A stretch of DNA of 20,369 nucleotides from CAZUFB01 sp048173955 (lineage in GTDB: Bacteria > Actinomycetota > Coriobacteriia > Coriobacteriales > UMGS124). A program made the translations under genes and the position numbers. Under the pieces are notes generated by a model. It searched no databases. It was not told where the DNA came from and saw only the letters and a program-made list of their open reading frames with translations. Shown here piece by piece: positions 16,055 to 20,369 of this stretch (within the stretch, counting starts at the first letter, position 1; every line of letters begins with the position of its first letter). The DNA is taken from NCBI GenBank assembly GCA_048173955.1, contig DBEYOB010000043.1, positions 1 to 20,369 on the forward strand, given 5' to 3'.

Positions 16055-16092
16055 TATAACTTCCCCCAGCACATTATTCGGCATGTGAGGAG
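16055..16092 (+). promoter_or_regulatory. Leader of the second trigger-factor-like gene
   Basis: TATAAC (16055-16060) sits between GGGG and CCCC in an otherwise GC-rich 70-bp gap and is a possible -10 box, although no good -35 is visible. GAGGAG (16087-16092) is 6 bp before the ATG at 16099 and fixes that start over a TTG at 16093. Confidence 0.4.
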
Positions 16093-16098
16093 TTGCCC

Positions 16099-17631
16099 AT
16101 GGGAGACGTCATCGATTTCAAGTCCGCGCGGGAACGCATGGCGGACCGCCGCCCCGAGCCCGCGCCGCGCGTCGGCGTCGACGGGACGGAGCTCATCTAC
16201 GACCCCAAGCCCGGCAGCGTGGGCGTCTCGTTCGCGACCGACGCCGACGGGACGGCGTACTTCACCGTCACCGCCCCGGCCGATGCCGTCGGCCCCGCCA
16301 TGGCCTCCGCCCGCGAGGCGCTCGCCGCCAGCTTCGGCGTCGACGCCCGCAGCCGCCAGACGCTCGACGCCCTGCGCGACCAGCTGGGCGCGCCGACGTT
16401 CGACGCGTTCGTCACCACCTTCGTCCAGCAGCACTTCTTCGCCCAGGCGCTCTTGCGCACGAACGCGCTGCCGTTCCTGGCGCCCGACCTGCTGACGAGC
16501 GAGCCCCCGGTCGAGGGGGAGGGCTACACGTTCCAGGTCGAGACGCTGCTGCGCCCGACGTGCGAGCTCTCCTCGTACGACCCGGTCGAGATCGCGCTGC
16601 CGGTGAAGCGCGACGTGTCCTCGAAGGACGTGACCGAGTACCTCTCGAACATGGCCGAGGAGCTGGCGACGTGGGAGGAGGACCCCTCGCGCGACGCCGT
16701 GGTCGAGGGCGACCGCGTGACGCTGAACCTCGACTCGACGACCCCCGACGGCAGGGAGTTCAAGGCCCTGTCCGGCCGCCACATCCCCTATCTCGTCGGT
16801 TCGCGCACCATCGGCGAGGACTTCGACCGTGCGCTCGTCGGCATGAAGCCGCGCGAGCGGAGCTCCTTCAGCGTGAGCGTGCCGGTGCCGACCGAGGACG
16901 GCTCGGTCGGGTACCAGGTGGTGAACGTCAAGGCGCAGATCGACCAGATCCAGAAGCGCGTGCCCGCGAAGATCGACGACGCGTGGGTCGCGCAGAACAT
17001 GCCCGAGGCGCAGACGCTGCTGGGGCTGCGCAGCCGCGTGCGCACGCTGCTCGAGCGCGAGGCCGAGGCCGCCTACCACGACGAGATGATGTCCCGCACC
17101 GCCGACGAGCTCGCGAAGCGCCTGCTCGACGAACCCGACGAGCGCTACGTCGCGAAGATGCGCGACGAGCTTGTCGCGCAGTTCGTCGAGAACCTCCAGC
17201 GCAGCGGCATCGACTACCAGCAGTATATCGCCCAGCCCGGGTTCGACGTCGAGGCGTGGAACCGCCAGATGACCGAGGACGCCCAGGCGGCGCTGCGCCG
17301 CGGGCTCGCCCTCGACGCGCTCGCCGACCACCTCGACATCAATCTCGAGGAGGAGGACATCGCCAAGGTGGTGGCGCAGATGGCCCCCGGCCACGAGCAG
17401 GAGGCGCTCCAGGGCCTGCTCGACAGCGGCCAGATGCCCAAGATGTGCGAGGTCGCCCTGCGCGTGCGTGCCAACGAGTGGCTCGTCGAGCATGCCAAGG
17501 GCGCCGGGCTCGAGACGACGGGCCTGGTCATTGACGGCGGCGCGGGCAGGGCGGCGTCCGACCGCGACGGCAAGGACGGTGGCAAGGGCGCCGGCTCGAA
17601 GGGCGACGGACCGAAGCTGCAGCTGATATAG
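16099..17631 (+). CDS. Divergent trigger-factor-like chaperone with FKBP-type PPIase domain
   Basis: A 510-residue cytoplasmic chaperone with the domain order of trigger factor: an N-terminal alpha/beta domain (about 1-170), an FKBP-like PPIase domain (about 197-288, GDRVTLNLDSTTPDG through VGYQVVNVKAQI) and a long helical C-terminal domain. The N-terminal domain lacks a visible GFRxGKxP-type ribosome-binding signature, so contact with the ribosome is uncertain. The last ~45 residues are a Gly/Lys/Asp-rich tail ending in KLQLI. It is longer than typical trigger factors (about 430-450 residues). The paralogue at 6098-7207 has the same flanking domains without the PPIase. There is no clpP or clpX next to it, unlike many tig loci. 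It follows the LCP gene by 70 bp. Confidence 0.85.
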   Translation: MGDVIDFKSARERMADRRPEPAPRVGVDGTELIYDPKPGSVGVSFATDADGTAYFTVTAPADAVGPAMASAREALAASFGVDARSRQTLDALRDQLGAPTFDAFVTTFVQQHFFAQALLRTNALPFLAPDLLTSEPPVEGEGYTFQVETLLRPTCELSSYDPVEIALPVKRDVSSKDVTEYLSNMAEELATWEEDPSRDAVVEGDRVTLNLDSTTPDGREFKALSGRHIPYLVGSRTIGEDFDRALVGMKPRERSSFSVSVPVPTEDGSVGYQVVNVKAQIDQIQKRVPAKIDDAWVAQNMPEAQTLLGLRSRVRTLLEREAEAAYHDEMMSRTADELAKRLLDEPDERYVAKMRDELVAQFVENLQRSGIDYQQYIAQPGFDVEAWNRQMTEDAQAALRRGLALDALADHLDINLEEEDIAKVVAQMAPGHEQEALQGLLDSGQMPKMCEVALRVRANEWLVEHAKGAGLETTGLVIDGGAGRAASDRDGKDGGKGAGSKGDGPKLQLI

Positions 17632-17663
17632 CCGCAGCTGACATGGCTGCGGCGGATGTAGCC
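17619..17663. repeat. Threefold 15-bp tandem repeat across the chaperone stop codon
   Basis: Units at 17619-17633, 17634-17648 and 17649-17663 (pattern GCAGCTGAYATRGCC). The gene's TAG stop (17629-17631) is in unit 1. Unit 2 has TGG at the matching codon, and unit 3 has TAG again at 17659-17661, 30 nt on and in frame. Confidence 0.8.
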
Positions 17664-17866
17664 GTCTGACGCGCTGTCTTTCGGCTGGCTGCGCGCTGTC
17701 CGCCTGGGGCGTGCGCTGTTTGCCCGAACTGTGCGTTGCCTGCCCGGGGTGCTGCGGTCTTCGATGATCCGCGGCGCCCCGGGCGTTTTCGTGCGCAGGA
17801 GCGCGGTGTGGCGCATGCGGGAAGGGCGCGGGAAGGGCGAAGAACAGGCGGGGCGAGGTGGACGTA

Positions 17867-17914
17867 TTACGAGGCGGGCTCGTTGCGAAGAGGGCTTGTT
17901 ACGAAGCAGGTTGA
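17867..17914. repeat. 16-bp tandem repeat, three diverged copies
   Basis: Units at 17867-17882, 17883-17898 and 17899-17914 share TTRCGARG-GGGCTYG-like sequence. The TTGCGAA/TTACGAA cores resemble family A arms, so the repeat may derive from them (speculative). Confidence 0.65.
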
Positions 17915-17929
17915 TTAATCAAATAATTA

Positions 17930-18110
17930 AATTATGCCAAAATCCTTCGGATTGCACGCCAAAAAGCGAAGGAATGCACGACAGGCCGCTCGTGCGGTCC
18001 ACGGGGCAATTAAAAGTCCAGGTTGCTACTCATGTAGAATATTCCCGACCTGTACGACGTTCCAGAATCTCGTGCAATACGTTCAAAAATGGCAGATTTC
18101 AAGATATTGA
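17930..18110. repeat. Family B palindromic element, copy 2
   Basis: The same module order as copy 1: AATTATGCCAAAA (17930-17942), GGATTGCACG (17949-17958), TTGCTACTCATGTAG (18023-18037), GACCTG (18047-18052), CTCGTGCAA (18069-18077) and TGGCAGATTTCAAGAT (18090-18105). ATTGCACG (17951-17958) pairs perfectly with CGTGCAAT (18071-18078). The first 29 bases align almost without gaps to copy 1, while the middle has diverged. It lies between convergent genes, as copy 1 does. Confidence 0.75.
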
Positions 18111-18123
18111 TAGTCAAGTCCGA

Positions 18124-18162
18124 CAGTCCAGCCCAACAGCCCAGCCCAACAGTCCAGCCCAC
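18124..18162. repeat. 13-bp tandem repeat, three copies
   Basis: CAGTCCAGCCCAA, CAGCCCAGCCCAA and CAGTCCAGCCCAC lie directly next to each other at 18124-18136, 18137-18149 and 18150-18162. Confidence 0.88.
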
Positions 18163-18228
18163 CATAAGGCCCCGAACGCCCGATCAATAGCAGGGGTCTG
18201 CACAATCGTGCGTCCGGGGCCTGGGCGA

Positions 18229-18275
18229 GGCAGGCAGGCGAAGCCGCCCGACGCGGGCCCGTCCGCCTGCCTGCC
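18229..18275 (-). terminator. 12-bp GC hairpin just past the citrate synthase stop
   Basis: GGCAGGCAGGCG (18229-18240) and CGCCTGCCTGCC (18264-18275) are perfect arms around a 23-nt loop, starting 9 bp after the stop codon. There is no T-run, so this may be a transcript-stabilising 3' hairpin or a pause element rather than a standard intrinsic terminator. Confidence 0.45.
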
Positions 18276-18284
18276 GCCGGTTCG

Positions 18285-19736
18285 CTAGTCGCCGATGGCG
18301 TCGGCGTCGGAGAACGGCTGGCCGGACACCTCGTTCACCGACGGTTCCTTCCCTTCCGCGCGGCTGGCGAGCGGCACGTAGTCGCGGCGGTGGGAGACGC
18401 TCTTGTAGGCGGGGCGGATGATGCGCTTGCCGCTCACGAGCTCCTCGAACCGGTGCGCGGCCCAGCCCGCCATGCGCGCGGTTGCAAACATGGGGGTGTA
18501 AAGGGCCTGCGGGATGCCGAGCATGTTGTAGACGAACCCGGTGTACAGGTCGATGTTGGCGCACAGGACCTTCGTCGTGCCCTTCTCTTCGCGCATGACG
18601 ACGGGCGTGAGCTGCTCGATAAGCTCGAGCAGGCGGAGTTCCCGCTCGAACTCGGTTCCGGCGGCCATCTGCGACGCGTAGCGGTGGCAGATGATGGCGC
18701 GCGGGTCCGAAAGGGTGTAGACGGCGTGGCCCATGCCGTAGATCAGGCCCGAGCCGTCCCCCGCCTCCTTGCGGACGATCTTGCGCAGGTAGTCGGCCAC
18801 CTGGCCCTCGTCGTTCCAGTCGGCGACGTTCTTCTCGATGTCGAGGCACATGTCGCGGACCTTGCCGTTCGCGCCGCCGTGCTTGGGGCCTTTGAGCGAC
18901 CCGATGGCGCCCGCGTAGGCCGCATAGGGGTCGGTCCCGCTCGACGTCAGGACGCGGCAGGTAAAGGTCGAGTTGTTGCCGCCGCCGTGCTCCGCCTGCA
19001 GCATCAGCAGGATGTCGAGCATGCGCGCCTCCTCGCGGGTGAAGCCGTGGTCGGGGCGCAGCATGTCGAGGATCGTCTCGGCGGTCGAGAGCTCGGGGCG
19101 GGGACGGTGCCAGACCATGTCGCTGCCGTAGTAGTATTGCTGGATCGAGTAGTACGCCAGCACGGCGATGCGGGGCAGGCGGGCGATGAGCGACAGCGCC
19201 GTGTCGATCTCGTGCTTCGGCGAGGTGTCGTTGGGCGTCGGGTCGGCGGAGTAGAGCTGCAGCACCGCGCGCGAGAGCATGTTCATGACGTCGTGCGAGG
19301 GGGCGGTGAGGATGTGGTCGTTGATGAAGTTCCGCGGCAGGTCGCGGTAGGCGCCGATGACGTCCTCGAAGCGCTTGAGGTCGTCGGCGGCGGGGAGCAC
19401 GCCGGCGAGGAGCAGGTACACGAGCTCGCCGTAGCCGAAGCGGTCTTCGGCGACGACGTTTTCGATCAGGTCGTTGATGCTGAAGCCGCGCAGGGTGAGC
19501 TCGCCCTCGCAGGGCTGCTGGTCTCCCTCGTCGACGATGTAGCCGTGCACGTTCGAGATGCGCGTCACGCCCGCCATGACGCCGGTGCCGTCGCTGTTGC
19601 GCAGGCCGCGCTTGACGTTGGCGCGCTCGTAGTTGCGCGGGTCGATGGTGTTGCAGCGTTCGAAGCGCTCGTAGAGGTCGAGCGGCTCGGGAATGGCGGT
19701 GGTGTCGGGCGCGAAGGCCTCGGCTTCGTTGGTCAT
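18285..19736 (-). CDS. Citrate synthase (Si type)
   Basis: A 483-residue cytoplasmic enzyme that condenses oxaloacetate and acetyl-CoA to citrate. The catalytic triad is visible: H286 in GPKHGGAN, H337 in GMGHAVYTLSDPRA and D396 in NIDLYTG, with H250 in AEHGGGNNSTFT at the position of the conserved substrate-contacting histidine. The GGGNNSTFTCRVLTSSGTD stretch and the extra C-terminal ~30 residues place it in a branch distinct from the E. coli type II enzyme. A related 2-methylcitrate synthase cannot be excluded from sequence alone. The ATG at 19736 has AAAGGAA about 10 bp upstream; the in-frame TTG at 19766 lacks one. It stands 114 bp after the ACT-domain gene on the same strand. No aconitase or isocitrate dehydrogenase is in view, so it may serve glutamate synthesis rather than a full cycle (inference). 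Confidence 0.93.
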   Translation of the reverse strand: MTNEAEAFAPDTTAIPEPLDLYERFERCNTIDPRNYERANVKRGLRNSDGTGVMAGVTRISNVHGYIVDEGDQQPCEGELTLRGFSINDLIENVVAEDRFGYGELVYLLLAGVLPAADDLKRFEDVIGAYRDLPRNFINDHILTAPSHDVMNMLSRAVLQLYSADPTPNDTSPKHEIDTALSLIARLPRIAVLAYYSIQQYYYGSDMVWHRPRPELSTAETILDMLRPDHGFTREEARMLDILLMLQAEHGGGNNSTFTCRVLTSSGTDPYAAYAGAIGSLKGPKHGGANGKVRDMCLDIEKNVADWNDEGQVADYLRKIVRKEAGDGSGLIYGMGHAVYTLSDPRAIICHRYASQMAAGTEFERELRLLELIEQLTPVVMREEKGTTKVLCANIDLYTGFVYNMLGIPQALYTPMFATARMAGWAAHRFEELVSGKRIIRPAYKSVSHRRDYVPLASRAEGKEPSVNEVSGQPFSDADAIGD

Positions 19737-19760
19737 GGCAATCCCATTCCTTTCGATTGG

Positions 19761-19830
19761 GCGCAACCTCGCGCAACGTTTAAAAAACGGTTATACCCGT
19801 TTTGCGCCGCAAAGCCTCAAGACCTGCATG
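19761..19830 (-). promoter_or_regulatory. Citrate synthase leader: GCGCAA motifs, hairpin and promoter-like boxes
   Basis: GCGCAAC occurs at 19761 and 19771, exactly 10 bp apart, and TTGCGCCGCAA is palindromic at 19802-19812. AAAACGG (19784-19790) and CCGTTTT (19797-19803) form a hairpin that, on the minus strand, is followed by more T, so it could end the ACT-gene transcript. The same stretch carries TATAAC on the minus strand (within 19790-19796) with TTGAGG about 18-19 bp upstream, a possible promoter for citrate synthase. Confidence 0.42.
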
Positions 19831-19850
19831 CTCGGACGCAAGAAAAGCGC

Positions 19851-20129
19851 TTAGATGCGGTGCATGAACTTGAACACGTCTTCGCGCTGGACCTGAATCT
19901 GCACGCCGAGCTCGTCGTGGAGCGTCAGGAGGTCGTTGCGCAGGGTGTCGAAGGACGTGCGGGTCTCGTCGAGGTCGACGAGCATGGTCATGGTGAAGAT
20001 GCCGCCGATGATGGTCTGGCTGATGTCGACGATGTTCGCCCCGTTTGCGGACAGCTTGGTCGCGACGGCGGCGACGATGCCGCTGCGGTCTGCGCCGAGG
20101 ACGGTGACGACGATGCGGGTCTGATCCAT
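19851..20129 (-). CDS. Small ACT-domain protein (UPF0237-like)
   Basis: A 92-residue protein made of a single ACT domain, the ligand-binding fold used to sense amino acids. It starts with IVVTVLGADRSGIVAAVATKLSANGANIVDISQTI, in which the DRSGIVA turn and the GANIVDISQ strand are typical of the GcvR/UPF0237 group, and continues with a second beta-alpha-beta half to the end at FKFMHRI. There is no enzymatic domain, so it probably acts as a dimeric sensor or regulator. AGGAG stands 7 bp before the ATG. In many bacteria this gene precedes a UPF0210/PFL-like gene; here citrate synthase follows instead. Confidence 0.87.
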   Translation of the reverse strand: MDQTRIVVTVLGADRSGIVAAVATKLSANGANIVDISQTIIGGIFTMTMLVDLDETRTSFDTLRNDLLTLHDELGVQIQVQREDVFKFMHRI

Positions 20130-20369
20130 GGGGTGTCTCCTAACGACAGGGGAGCGGGTTGCGGGGAGGCGGCGGGGCCGCTCGGGTCTTATGCCCCGCG
20201 GGGCAGCCGGCGGCCGCTCGACCGGTTGGGGCTAAGTGTACTCGAGGAGCGGGCTGCATGGGAGGAGATTGCCGCAATTGCGCCCCAGACGGGGAAGGAA
20301 ACACAGGAGTGCGGCGGGCCCGACGAGGCGAATGGGCGGAGCGCGCGCGGCAGGCGGGGTGTGTGGGTG
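20130..20369. other. Right flank, no supported gene
   Basis: This is 240 bp upstream of the ACT gene. TACACT on the minus strand (20240-20235) is a possible -10 box, without a convincing -35. A + strand GTG frame near 20309 runs to the window edge but is too short and Arg-rich to call. Confidence 0.4.

Larger units (their letters stand above)
17632..18284. other. 653-bp convergent gap rich in repeats
   Basis: No supportable gene: the one long frame (17731-18288) is Arg/Ser/Pro-rich and crosses repeats. In order the gap holds the tail of a 15-bp repeat, a GC-rich stretch, a 16-bp threefold repeat, an AT-rich island (17911-17940, with a promoter-like TTGATT-N16-TATGCC at 17911-17938), family B element copy 2, a 13-bp threefold repeat and a GC-rich hairpin against the citrate synthase stop. 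Confidence 0.65.

Noticed and set aside
17731..18288. 185-residue + strand frame in the convergent gap
   Set aside because: It runs through a 16-bp repeat, family B copy 2 and a 13-bp repeat, has no ribosome binding site and shows Arg/Ser/Pro-rich composition.
20309..20369. Start of a rightward gene at the window edge
   Set aside because: Only about 20 Arg/Gly-rich codons are visible, with a poor ribosome binding site.

Overview
The window is very GC-rich (roughly two thirds or more G+C by eye) and almost fully coded. Its gene content fits an anaerobic, gut-type actinobacterium of the class Coriobacteriia, most likely an Eggerthella-like lineage. The evidence is a polyferredoxin with a TorD chaperone, an M56/BlaI pair, an LCP cell-wall ligase, an L,D-transpeptidase and a Si-type citrate synthase. 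This placement is inferred from composition and gene types, not from a search.

Layout. (1) Positions 673-7207 (+) hold five genes: a polyferredoxin, an acidic winged-helix-like protein, a TorD/DmsD-type chaperone, a degenerate superfamily-1 helicase-like NTPase, and a trigger-factor-like protein with no PPIase domain. This looks like a maturation set for an Fe-S/molybdo-enzyme, but the catalytic subunit is not in the window. (2) Positions 7586-8458 (+) encode a short U32-like protein with two CxxxC pairs. (3) Positions 8796-14115 (-) read blaI, then a BlaR1-like M56 metalloprotease with a duplicated C-terminal module, then a YkuD L,D-transpeptidase. (4) Positions 14484-17631 (+) hold an LCP ligase and a second trigger-factor-like protein that keeps its PPIase domain. 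(5) Positions 18285-20129 (-) read an ACT-domain protein, then citrate synthase.

How the genes may work together. The middle block looks like a cell-envelope stress unit. The BlaI-type repressor and its M56 sensor face the LCP gene across a 368-bp divergent region. That region carries two BlaI-like dyads, each placed in the spacer of a sigma-70-like promoter, with the L,D-transpeptidase downstream of the sensor. The left block is a redox-enzyme assembly set, and its last gene is a paralogue of the right-hand chaperone.

The most unusual signal is in the gaps. Two different families of inverted-repeat elements each occur twice. Family A is two elements of exactly 152 bp (365-516 and 7313-7464) bounded by the same 29-bp inverted repeat, both upstream of + strand genes. 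Family B (about 8528-8720 and 17930-18110) keeps the same order of short modules and lies both times between convergent genes. Several gaps also carry threefold tandem repeats of 13-17 bp. Two of these start at a gene's stop codon and supply a second in-frame stop exactly 30 nt later.
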